28,297 bases of DNA from CAYVTV01 sp964563105. GTDB lineage: Bacteria; Bacteroidota; Bacteroidia; Bacteroidales; GCA-2748055. The stretch spans positions 1 through 28,297 of the forward strand of contig CAZLXM010000046.1 of the NCBI GenBank assembly GCA_964563105.1, given 5' to 3'. This document shows, piece after piece, positions 1 to 7,583 of this stretch. Made by a program: the position numbers and the translations under genes. The notes under the pieces are model-generated. The model did no database searches and was not told where the DNA came from. It saw only the letters and a list, made by a program, of their open reading frames with translations. Every line of letters starts with the position of its first letter. Position 1 is the stretch's first letter.

Positions 1-633
1 AGCTATCTCGATGACCAGATCGGCAAATTAATACAACAACTTAAAGACCTTGGAATCTTTGAAAATACAATCATCTTTTTTACCAGTGACAACGGCCCGA
101 CATATAATGGCGGTTCAGATTCTCCCTGGTTTCAAAGTGGCGGCCCCTTCAGATCAGAGCAGGGATATGGAAAAGGCTTTCTGCATGAAGGAGGCATAAG
201 AGTACCAATGATTGTAGCCTGGCCAGGATTTATTAAAGCAGGCAGCGTAAGTGATCAGGCTTTTGCTTTTTATGATGTAATGCCAACACTGGCAGAAATT
301 GCCGGCATTGAAGTTCCGGAATTTACAGACGGCCTGAGCTTTTTGCCTTTATTGAAAGGAAAAAAACAAAAGCAACATGAATTTCTCTATTGGGAATTCC
401 CGGCTTATACAGGACAAATGGCTGTAAGGATAGGAAATATGAAAGCATTGAGAAAAAACATGTTTAAAGGAAATCTTACATGGGAATTGTATGACCTTGA
501 AAAAGACCCGGGTGAAACAACAGATATAGCTTCCGGATATCCTGAAATAATTGACAGAGTAAATCAGATTGTTGCAAGGGAGCATACCATGAGTGAAAAT
601 ACAAAGTGGAGATTTAAGGTGATGGGTGAATAA
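1..633 (+). CDS. Sulfatase, C-terminal part (5' end outside window)
   Basis: The reading frame is open from the first base, so the gene starts left of the window; 210 codons remain. Visible residue 30-31 (Asp-Asn in FTSDNGP) match the metal ligands of type I sulfatases. Lys58 and the stretch EGGIRVP (63-69) match the conserved substrate-side Lys and EGGxR block, and DVMPTLAEIAG follows, as in arylsulfatase-like enzymes. The formylglycine site (C/S-x-P-x-R) and any signal peptide would lie upstream and cannot be seen. The family hydrolyses sulfate esters, and in Bacteroidota usually acts on sulfated polysaccharides in the periplasm or at the surface. The next gene is a secreted esterase, which fits a glycan-degradation setting. 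The family is clear; the substrate is unknown. Confidence 0.93.
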   Translation, partial: SYLDDQIGKLIQQLKDLGIFENTIIFFTSDNGPTYNGGSDSPWFQSGGPFRSEQGYGKGFLHEGGIRVPMIVAWPGFIKAGSVSDQAFAFYDVMPTLAEIAGIEVPEFTDGLSFLPLLKGKKQKQHEFLYWEFPAYTGQMAVRIGNMKALRKNMFKGNLTWELYDLEKDPGETTDIASGYPEIIDRVNQIVAREHTMSENTKWRFKVMGE

Positions 634-718
634 AAATTTTAAATAAAATATCAGGTTTATCAATTGTTCTTAAGAAACTATACGTCATTCATAATCTTAT
701 TAATAATAAAATTTTAAC

Positions 719-1648
719 ATGAAAAATCTTACTTACTTTATTGCATTGTCTCTACTTTTCTTTTTATCAAACGTAGCTAATTCCCAGCATTTTAAGATGG
801 ATTTATATCCTGCAGGGAAAATGCCAAATTATAAAGCTTCTGATGAAAAAGAAATCAGGGATTCTGTTGAAATTATCAGATATTATAAAGTTCAGAATCC
901 GGATATTTCAGTTTTTCTTCCGGCGAAAAGATATGCACGTGAAGAAGCTGTTATCATTTGTCCCGGCGGAGGTTACGGTGCCCTTGCATATAACTGGGAA
1001 GGAGAAGATATAGCTAAATTCTGGAATTCAAAAGGTATTGCAGGAATTGTTCTGAAATACAGGCTGCCATCTCCTGTAAGCCAGATTGAAGCTCATAAAA
1101 CTCCTTTGCTTGATGCCCAGCGTGCAATGCGCCTGGTAAGATATCATGCAAAAGAATGGAATATAAATCCTGATAAAATAGCGATTATGGGATTTTCGGC
1201 CGGAGGCCATCTTGCTTCATCATTAAGTACGCATTTTGATTATGGAAATCCTTCAGCAGAAGATCCTGTTGAAAGAATGAGCTGCCGTCCCGACTTCTCC
1301 ATTTTGATTTATCCCGTAATTTCATTTACCAGTGATAAACAACATAGCGGATCACGAAAGGCAATTGCAGGGGACAATGAAGAGCTCATGAAATATTATT
1401 CAAGTGAACTTCAGGTAAAACATGATACCCCTCCGGCAATTCTTATCCATTCGGCTGATGATAAAGGTGTTCCTGTAGAAAATAGTATCGCCTATTTCAA
1501 GGCCCTGCGTGATAATAAAATCACCGCAGAAATGCATATTTATCCTTATGGCGGTCATGGATATTCCCTGGCAATAGGCAGGGGATACCTTTCATCATGG
1601 CCTGAAAGATGTTATGACTGGCTTATTAACATATCTTCCGGAGAGTAG
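719..1648 (+). CDS. Secreted alpha/beta-hydrolase, acetyl-xylan-esterase-like
   Basis: A 309-residue protein with an N-terminal signal peptide (hydrophobic residues about 7-20, cleavage near NSQ at 21-23), so it is exported. The catalytic set of an alpha/beta-hydrolase is visible: an oxyanion-hole loop CPGGGYG (81-87), nucleophile elbow GFSAGGH with Ser160, acid Asp248 in SADDKGVP, and His280 in YGGHGYSL. This resembles the BD-FAE/Axe-type carbohydrate esterases often annotated as xylanase or acetylxylan esterase, which remove acetyl or feruloyl groups from plant or algal polysaccharides. It lies 85 bp after a sulfatase on the same strand, consistent with shared use on decorated glycans. A lipase or peptidase-like role cannot be excluded. 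Fold confidence is high; substrate confidence is low. Confidence 0.85.
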   Translation: MKNLTYFIALSLLFFLSNVANSQHFKMDLYPAGKMPNYKASDEKEIRDSVEIIRYYKVQNPDISVFLPAKRYAREEAVIICPGGGYGALAYNWEGEDIAKFWNSKGIAGIVLKYRLPSPVSQIEAHKTPLLDAQRAMRLVRYHAKEWNINPDKIAIMGFSAGGHLASSLSTHFDYGNPSAEDPVERMSCRPDFSILIYPVISFTSDKQHSGSRKAIAGDNEELMKYYSSELQVKHDTPPAILIHSADDKGVPVENSIAYFKALRDNKITAEMHIYPYGGHGYSLAIGRGYLSSWPERCYDWLINISSGE

Positions 1649-1699
1649 ATATTTTAACATGACTTTTATAAGCAGGGCAATATCTTTATAAATTCTTCT

Positions 1700-1707
1700 T
1701 ATTTTTG
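1700..1707 (+). promoter_or_regulatory. Candidate Bacteroidota -7 box for the 1737 gene
   Basis: TATTTTTG matches the Bacteroidota consensus TAnnTTTG exactly and lies 29 bp upstream of the ATG of the aspartate kinase. No convincing -33 TTTG/TTG element is visible at the expected distance, so this is a half-supported promoter. Confidence 0.4.
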
Positions 1708-1736
1708 TTCCCTGAAAATTTTAATTATTTTTAATC

Positions 1737-3125
1737 ATGCTTACAGTTGAAAAGATTGGAGGGACTCCTATGTCGAGTTTTCATGATGTGTTGAAAAACA
1801 TAATCATTGGGAACCGCAAACCGGATGAAATGTATAACAGAATTTTTGTTGTATCTGCATATAATAATGTAACTAACTGGCTTCTGGAACATAAAAAAAC
1901 GAAAGAACCCGGCATATACAGTAAGTTTGAAAAAAGGGAAAGCTATAATGAGGCCTTATCTGAATTACTTTTAAAACTTATTGAGATCAATCATACATTT
2001 AAGGACTGTGGACTGGACCTTCAGGCAGCCGACGGTTTCATTACAGAAAGAATAGGGCAGGCAAAAAATTATCTTAACAGCCTTGCGGATGTTATGGCAA
2101 CCGGATATGTGAACAAAACAAATATATTACTGGCAGCCCGTGAAATTCTTTCCTCAATTGGGGAGGCCCATTCAGCTTTTAATTCTGTCAATATTTTGCA
2201 AAATCACGGGATTAATGCTGTATTTGTTGATCTTAGTGGTTTTAGCGATTCTGAGTCTCTTACTATTGATGAACGTATCCGTAAGGAGCTTCAGGATATT
2301 GACTTTACATCTTCAATGCCTGTTGTTACAGGATATACCAAAGGAACGGAGGGTATTATGAGAGAATTTGACCGTGGATATTCGGAGGTGACCTTCAGTA
2401 AAGTAGCTGTAGAAATTAATGCCGATGAAGCTGTTATTCATAAAGAATTTCATCTTTCCAGTGCAGACCCCAATATTGTGGGTTTAGATAAATCCATCCC
2501 CGTGGGACATACAAATTTCAACGTGGCCGATCAGCTTGCCGATGTCGGTATGGAGGCTATTCACCCTAAAGCATCCAAACCTCTGGAAATAGCCGGAATA
2601 AATATAAGGGTAAAAAACACTTTCGAACCTGAACATCCCGGTACTCTTATATCAAAGAATTACTCTGATATCCCGGGAAAGGTTCAAATTGTAACAGGAA
2701 CCGACAAAGTCACCGCTATTGAGGTACATGACCCAAATATGGTTGGACATGTAGGCTTTGATTTAAGTATCATGGAAATATTCCAGAAGTATAAAGTAAG
2801 CTATACCCTCAAATCAACCAATGCCAATAGTATAACACAGGTAATTTGGGAAAATGACCTGAAAGATAATTTAATCAATGAGCTAAAATCAAAATATCAG
2901 AAAATTAGCGTTTTCCCCTGTGCCATTGTTTGTATACTCGGAACAAGCATCAGCAGGCCCGGGGTAACGGCCAAAGCAACTGCCGCACTTGCAAAACATA
3001 ATATTAATATCGCAGCAATCTCACAGTCGCTTATGCAGGTAAATGTGCAATTCGTTATAAACAGAGAGGATTATAAAACTGCAATTATTGCCCTTAATGA
3101 ATCTCTTTGCTATGAACAACAATAG
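1737..3125 (+). CDS. Aspartate kinase, Ask_Ect-like subclass
   Basis: This 462-residue protein phosphorylates L-aspartate to aspartyl-phosphate, the entry step to aspartate semialdehyde-derived compounds. The kinase N-terminus reads KIGGT (6-10) in place of the usual KFGGT, followed by VVSAYNNVTN (38-47). The middle carries FDRGYSE (211-217) and HKEFHLSSADP (235-245), then GMEAIHPKA (271-279). These replace the standard LGRGGSD and KDVxGvxtaDP blocks and match my recollection of the aspartokinase subclass found in ectoine clusters. Two C-terminal ACT-type regulatory domains lie at about 316-372 and 393-455. No ectA/B/C gene is in view. It converges on aguA with a 17-bp gap. An ordinary aspartate kinase lies 3 kb away on the minus strand, so this copy is probably specialised. 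Confidence 0.88.
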   Translation: MLTVEKIGGTPMSSFHDVLKNIIIGNRKPDEMYNRIFVVSAYNNVTNWLLEHKKTKEPGIYSKFEKRESYNEALSELLLKLIEINHTFKDCGLDLQAADGFITERIGQAKNYLNSLADVMATGYVNKTNILLAAREILSSIGEAHSAFNSVNILQNHGINAVFVDLSGFSDSESLTIDERIRKELQDIDFTSSMPVVTGYTKGTEGIMREFDRGYSEVTFSKVAVEINADEAVIHKEFHLSSADPNIVGLDKSIPVGHTNFNVADQLADVGMEAIHPKASKPLEIAGINIRVKNTFEPEHPGTLISKNYSDIPGKVQIVTGTDKVTAIEVHDPNMVGHVGFDLSIMEIFQKYKVSYTLKSTNANSITQVIWENDLKDNLINELKSKYQKISVFPCAIVCILGTSISRPGVTAKATAALAKHNINIAAISQSLMQVNVQFVINREDYKTAIIALNESLCYEQQ

Positions 3126-3142
3126 TAAGGGGCAGGATTTTA

Positions 3143-4189
3143 TCAGAGAGGTATTTCCCTGCTTAAGCAATGAAGTGTACCTAAACCCCATACCAGGTCA
3201 ACTGCATTTATACCAATAACATCACGATCGGGAAATAACTCATTAAAAATACCAAGGGCTAAATAATCTTTTTTATCATTAAATACCGGGATTAATACTG
3301 CCCCGTTTAAAAATATAAAATTCATATAACTGGCAGGTAACCTTAGATCTTCAAAATCTATCCTTCCAGGCATTGGGACGGTAACAACATTAATTTTTTC
3401 ATTGTTCTCAATACGTGCATCCTGTAATCTTTCAAGATTTTCTTCAAGGATATAATGGTTCTTATCTTTTCTGTTTGTTTCTCTCGCGGCAACTACAGTA
3501 TTTCTGTTTACAAAACGGCATATATCATCAACATGCCCGTGAGTGTCATCCCCTTCAATCCCCTTATCTAACCAGATAACATTGCTGATCCCCATAAATT
3601 CTTTAAAAACATTCTCATAATCCTTTTTTGAAAATCCATAATTTCTGGCCTGAACTTTTTGATCCATAAGACATTCTTCGGTTGTTACCAATGTTCCCGA
3701 ACCATTTGTGTCAATAGCCCCTCCCTCCAGAACTACCTTTTTTGACTGATACGAAACCGGAATTAAAGGTAATTTTAAATAAGTAGCGAGAGTTTCGGGT
3801 ATTTTAATATCTTTATGATAGTTACGATATTTAGCCCAGCCATTGAAATGAAAATGAAGCGCTTCAGACTTATTCTGCAAATTTTTGATAATTATGGGGC
3901 CGGAATCTCTCATCCAACTGCGATTGGTATCCTGTATTAAAAAGTTTATCCTGTTCAAATCTGTATGGGCACGGATAAGCATATCTTCAACTTTTTCACG
4001 AAAGGCTTCTGATTTAACTATGAGAATAACTGACTCATAAATTGAAATCTTCCTTATCAGATCGATGAATGCCCATTTAATTGCCTGATATTTCCCGGGC
4101 CAGTCTTTCCCTTCATGGGGGAAAGCGAGCAGAGTAGCCTGATGTTCCTCCCATTCTGCAGGTAAGCGATATAAGTTTTCTTTCATCAT
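3143..4189 (-). CDS. aguA: Agmatine deiminase
   Basis: The enzyme hydrolyses agmatine to N-carbamoylputrescine and ammonia in the cytoplasm. All signature blocks of the agmatine deiminase/PPAD family are present in 348 residues: MRDSGP (93-98), LEGGAID (154-160), GDDTHGHVDD (213-222, containing the catalytic His) and the C-terminal nucleophile Cys341 in GLGTLHCLSREIP. This last block departs slightly from the usual GGGNIHCITQQ form. The length is normal. Translation could begin at either of two consecutive ATG codons (4187-4189 or 4184-4186). It lies 6 bp downstream of the aguB stop, so the two form an operon, and its product is the AguB substrate. Confidence 0.93.
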   Translation of the reverse strand: MMKENLYRLPAEWEEHQATLLAFPHEGKDWPGKYQAIKWAFIDLIRKISIYESVILIVKSEAFREKVEDMLIRAHTDLNRINFLIQDTNRSWMRDSGPIIIKNLQNKSEALHFHFNGWAKYRNYHKDIKIPETLATYLKLPLIPVSYQSKKVVLEGGAIDTNGSGTLVTTEECLMDQKVQARNYGFSKKDYENVFKEFMGISNVIWLDKGIEGDDTHGHVDDICRFVNRNTVVAARETNRKDKNHYILEENLERLQDARIENNEKINVVTVPMPGRIDFEDLRLPASYMNFIFLNGAVLIPVFNDKKDYLALGIFNELFPDRDVIGINAVDLVWGLGTLHCLSREIPL

Positions 4190-4195
4190 TAAAAT

Positions 4196-5079
4196 TTAAT
4201 CAATGAAAATCTTATTTATTTCTCCATAAGAATCAATGCGGCGGTCACGAAAAAAAGGCCAGTTCTGCCGTACTTCCTCAATTAATGCAGATTCTATTTC
4301 AGCATAAATAATTTCCTCTTTATCTGTTGATGCCTGAGCGAGTATTTCACCCTGTGGCCCGCAAATAAATGATGAACCCCAGAATTCAATTCCGTCAGTT
4401 CCGGGAAGTGGCTTCTCCAGGCCTACTCTGTTTACAGCAGCTACATACAATCCATTGGCAACTGCATGTCCTCTTTGTACAGTGACCCAGGAATCATGTT
4501 GTTTTTGCCCGTACTGATCTTTTTCAGCCGGATGCCATCCAATTGCCGTTGGATAAAACAATATTTCGGCCCCTTTCAATGCAGTCAGCCAGCTTCAGGG
4601 TACCATTGATCCCAGCAAATCAGTGTCCCAAGTTTTCCATACTTTGTCTGGACCGACTGATATCCAAGATCTCCGGGTGTAAAATAAAATTTTTCATAAA
4701 AGAAAGGATCATCAGGAATATGCATTTTACGATAAAAGCCTGCTGAAGATCCATCAGTATCAATAATATGAGCGCTGTTATGGTAAATACCGGCAGCCCG
4801 TCTTTCAAAAAACGGTACTATAATAACAATTCCCAATTCCCGGGCCAGCTTACTGAATGCCTGAAATGAGATACCATCCCGGGCTTCAGCCAGCCTGAAA
4901 TTTTCAATATTTTCACTCTGGCAGAAATAATATGAACTATATAGTTCAGGTAGACAAACCACATTTGCACCTTCCTTTGCAGCTGTGCTTACCCATGAAA
5001 GACATTTTTTCAAATTCTGTTCAGGTAATCCGTCCAGGTTTAGTTGTGTCAAAGCTACCCTGTAAGTTGTCTTTTTCAT
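4196..5079 (-). pseudogene. aguB: N-carbamoylputrescine amidase, frameshifted
   Basis: The intact enzyme would convert N-carbamoylputrescine to putrescine, CO2 and ammonia. The N-terminal frame (5079 to 4585, 164 residues) holds all three nitrilase catalytic residues: Glu45 (LPELYSS), Lys118 (YRKMHIPDD) and Cys155 (ICWDQWYPE). It then ends WYPEAG-stop. The remainder continues in another frame, reading LTALKGAEILFYPTAIGW and on to 4196. The two frames can only join between about 4588 and 4594, because each meets a TGA just beyond. Compared with the family pattern YPEAARLTALKGAE, four bases are missing. The break removes the C-terminal half of the fold, so the gene is either a recent pseudogene or contains a sequencing or assembly error. 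It is first in the operon with aguA and divergent from the 5230 gene. Confidence 0.88.
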
Positions 5080-5138
5080 AATATTTAAAATTATTTTGTA
5101 AAAATAATGAATAATTATATGTTTTATCTTTAAGTTTT

Positions 5139-5146
5139 TATCTTTG
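5139..5146 (+). promoter_or_regulatory. Candidate -7 box for the 5230 gene
   Basis: TATCTTTG matches TAnnTTTG in the divergent gap between aguB and the dehydrogenase gene. It would give a leader of about 75-80 bases containing the hairpin at 5169-5183. No clear -33 element is visible. Confidence 0.35.
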
Positions 5147-5168
5147 AATAGCTGTTTATAATTGATAT

Positions 5169-5183
5169 GCCTTTTAATAAGGC
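5169..5183 (+). other. Small hairpin followed by T-run in leader
   Basis: GCCTT (5169-5173) and AAGGC (5179-5183) form a 5-bp stem with a 5-base loop; a six-T run follows at 5187-5192. It looks like a weak intrinsic terminator or attenuator in the leader of the 5230 gene, but the stem is short and the T-run is offset by three bases. Confidence 0.25.
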
Positions 5184-5229
5184 AGGTTTTTTCAGATAGT
5201 GACTACTCATATCAAATAATTCTCCTTAA

Positions 5230-6171
5230 ATGAAAGCAATAGGAATATATCAATATGGAGGACCGGAAGTTCTGGAATTAATTGAAGTTCCCTTACCAGA
5301 AATAACAGATGATGAGGTTCTTATAAAAACAATGGCAATTTCTGTAAATCCGGTTGACTGGAAAATACGGAAAGGGGACCTGAAATTTATAACCGGTAAG
5401 AAGTTTCCTTTTATTCCCGGGGCAGAATTAGCCGGAATTGTAGAAAAATCCGGCAAAAATGCCTTGCGCTTCCAAAAAGGACAAAGAGTATATGCAGGTT
5501 TAAGCTATAAAGGAGGGGCTTATGCAGAATATGTAAAAGCAAAAGCCTCCAAAGTCTTTCATATTCCAAACAATACAGAATTTGTGGAAGCCTGTACCTT
5601 TGGTGTTGCCGGTGTAACAGCATATCAGGGGCTTGTGCGCCATGGTAACCTGGAAGAAGGAATGCATGTACTTATTAATGGGGCATCAGGAGGAGTTGGT
5701 ACCTATGCTGTTCAGATAGCAAAGTTGCTGGGCGCAAGAGTAAGCGCTGTTTGTTCGGAACGAAATTTCGAAATGGTGAAATCTCTGGGAGCAGATGAAT
5801 TAATAGATTATACAAAGCAAAATCCACTGGATACTGAAAATCCATATAACATTATTTTTGATGTAACAGGAAATCTGGGTTTTCTCCCTTCAAAAAGAGC
5901 TCTTTCAAAAAAAGGCCGCTATGTTAATACCCTTCCCCGTCCAAAATTATTTTTCTGGCAGACAATGACTTCTCTTTTCGGCAGAAAAAAGGCAAGCGGG
6001 ATCCTCCTTAAAATGTACAGGGAAGATCTGGAATGGGTACGTGATCAGGTGGCCCTGAAAAATATCCGCGTGATCATTGATCGCAGCTATCCTCTTGAAG
6101 AAACCCGCAAAGCTCATGAATATAGTGAAACCCTCAGGGCCAGAGGAAAAATAGTGCTTACTGTTTCCTGA
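5230..6171 (+). CDS. Zinc-free MDR oxidoreductase (quinone-oxidoreductase-like)
   Basis: A 313-residue NAD(P)-dependent member of the medium-chain dehydrogenase/reductase superfamily. The N-terminal GroES-like domain shows NPVDWKIRKG (40-49) and IPGAELAG (62-69). The Rossmann domain carries the nucleotide motif GASGGVGTYAVQIAK (151-165), and LGADELIDY (187-194) follows as in quinone oxidoreductase relatives. The Cys/His zinc ligands of alcohol dehydrogenases are absent, which points to the zinc-independent branch reducing quinones or activated double bonds. The substrate cannot be read from the sequence. Its TGA abuts the TAA of the convergent aspartate kinase with no spacer. Confidence 0.85.
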   Translation: MKAIGIYQYGGPEVLELIEVPLPEITDDEVLIKTMAISVNPVDWKIRKGDLKFITGKKFPFIPGAELAGIVEKSGKNALRFQKGQRVYAGLSYKGGAYAEYVKAKASKVFHIPNNTEFVEACTFGVAGVTAYQGLVRHGNLEEGMHVLINGASGGVGTYAVQIAKLLGARVSAVCSERNFEMVKSLGADELIDYTKQNPLDTENPYNIIFDVTGNLGFLPSKRALSKKGRYVNTLPRPKLFFWQTMTSLFGRKKASGILLKMYREDLEWVRDQVALKNIRVIIDRSYPLEETRKAHEYSETLRARGKIVLTVS

Positions 6172-7425
6172 TTATGGCCGGTAGATTATACGGGTAGTAG
6201 TTTGATTTCTCTGTTCCAGGATCTTTTCATGACCTTCCGTTAAGCTTTTAATTGTTTTTTCATCGTAATATTTTATTGTTACGAGTTCAAGGCCCTGCTC
6301 CAGCTTAATTTCAAATTGATCTTCCAGGTCTTTTTTTATTTGTTCAATTTTAATAGTTTCATTATCCACACATATCTGAAAAGAAATAGCTGAATTTTGC
6401 ATCATGTTTATTTTTAACCTGTTATTAGCGAAACACGTTATTATTACTTTAATATTATTTTCAGCTATAAATGAAAAATCTTTGGAAAAAAAATGGATCA
6501 GAGTCTGATTGGTTTTAAAAATAAAAGATGGTATAAGCTTTTTATATGAAATATTTGAAATTTTTGTGCCATCAGCATCAGGATTCAGAAAAGATTTTAC
6601 ATACAGAGGAATGGATTTTTGTTTTAATGGCTGAATAGTTTTAGGATGTATAACCTTTGCCCCATAATAGGCCAGTTCAATAGCATCATGAAAACTTAAT
6701 TCTTTTAACAATATGGCATCTTTGTAATATGCAGGGTCAGCATTCAGAACCCCGGGAACATCCTTCCAGATGATCACTTTTTCGGCTTCCAGAATATATG
6801 CAAGAATTGCAGCAGTATAATCCGAACCCTCTCTTCCAAGGGTAACTGAGTGATTTTCAATGGTGGAAGCAATAAAACCCTGAGTTAACAAAAGCTGGCT
6901 ATTTGAAAACCTGAAGTCTGCCTTTATCCTTAGCTCCGACAATTGCCAGTCAATATTAGCATCACGGAATGTATGGTCCGTTTTAAGTGAGTTACGTATA
7001 TCTTTCCATTCCGTCTGAATACCCGCTTCATTTAAATATCCTGCTACTATCTGAGTCGAAATAAGTTCTCCTGCCGAAACAATCTGATCGTATTCAAAGT
7101 CATAGTTTAAAGAGGGCTTTATACTTAATTTTTTTCCAAGTGAACCAAAAATCTCATTAACCTTAAATATTACGGGATGATCTTTTTGAATGAACAATTC
7201 ATGCATTATTTCCCGATGATAATTTTCAACTTTCTGCAGAGAGGCTAATGCTTCATTACTGCCTGAAAAATATTCCCTGACAACAACTTCAAGGGCATTA
7301 GTGGTTTTTCCCATAGCAGAAATTACAACAATAATATTTTCGTTATATTTCCGAAGGATCTCAGTGATGTGTTTCACAGAAAATGCATCTTTAACTGAAG
7401 CTCCGCCAAATTTAAAGATCAGCAT
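6172..7425 (-). CDS. lysC: Aspartate kinase (monofunctional, standard type)
   Basis: This 417-residue kinase catalyses ATP-dependent phosphorylation of aspartate, the first step toward lysine/diaminopimelate, threonine and methionine. Canonical blocks are present: KFGGAS (5-10), ISAMGKTTN (35-43), TLGREGSDYTAA (195-206), KDVPGVLNADP (221-231) and GAKVIHPKT (255-263). Residues from about 295 to the end occupy the ACT regulatory region, but they are more diverged than in the 1737 copy and no homoserine dehydrogenase domain is fused. A promoter-like -7 box sits 17 bases upstream of the ATG. It is divergent from mfd and convergent with the 5230 gene. The symbol lysC is by family; end-product sensitivity cannot be predicted. 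Confidence 0.93.
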   Translation of the reverse strand: MLIFKFGGASVKDAFSVKHITEILRKYNENIIVVISAMGKTTNALEVVVREYFSGSNEALASLQKVENYHREIMHELFIQKDHPVIFKVNEIFGSLGKKLSIKPSLNYDFEYDQIVSAGELISTQIVAGYLNEAGIQTEWKDIRNSLKTDHTFRDANIDWQLSELRIKADFRFSNSQLLLTQGFIASTIENHSVTLGREGSDYTAAILAYILEAEKVIIWKDVPGVLNADPAYYKDAILLKELSFHDAIELAYYGAKVIHPKTIQPLKQKSIPLYVKSFLNPDADGTKISNISYKKLIPSFIFKTNQTLIHFFSKDFSFIAENNIKVIITCFANNRLKINMMQNSAISFQICVDNETIKIEQIKKDLEDQFEIKLEQGLELVTIKYYDEKTIKSLTEGHEKILEQRNQTTTRIIYRP

Positions 7426-7442
7426 GTCATTAAAATTTATAA

Positions 7443-7450
7443 CAAATATA
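7443..7450 (-). promoter_or_regulatory. Candidate -7 box for lysC
   Basis: Read on the minus strand this is TATATTTG, an exact TAnnTTTG match, 17 bases upstream of the lysC ATG. That would give a very short leader. No -33 match is visible. Confidence 0.4.
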
Positions 7451-7556
7451 ATCTTTTAGGGTTTCAGGCCTGTAATATAATAAAACATTAGTTATACTGC
7501 CTTAATCCTGATTATGGCATGATTGTGTTTAAATACTGCATACAGCATATTTTTAT

Positions 7557-7564
7557 TAATTTTG
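7557..7564 (+). promoter_or_regulatory. Candidate -7 box for mfd
   Basis: TAATTTTG matches TAnnTTTG exactly and lies 19 bases upstream of the mfd ATG at 7584. It also covers ground just before an in-frame TTG (7569), which makes the ATG the better start. The -33 element is not clear. Confidence 0.4.
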
Positions 7565-7583
7565 CCATTTGTTTTCATTTAAA

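Noticed and set aside
4585..4600. Programmed ribosomal frameshift in aguB
   Set aside because: No slippery heptamer, pseudoknot-like sequence or internal SD-like signal is seen, and the family is not known for recoding.
7569..7583. TTG-initiated five-residue extension of mfd
   Set aside because: The ATG at 7584 is the standard codon, and the TTG lies where transcription would start if the -7 box at 7557-7564 is used.
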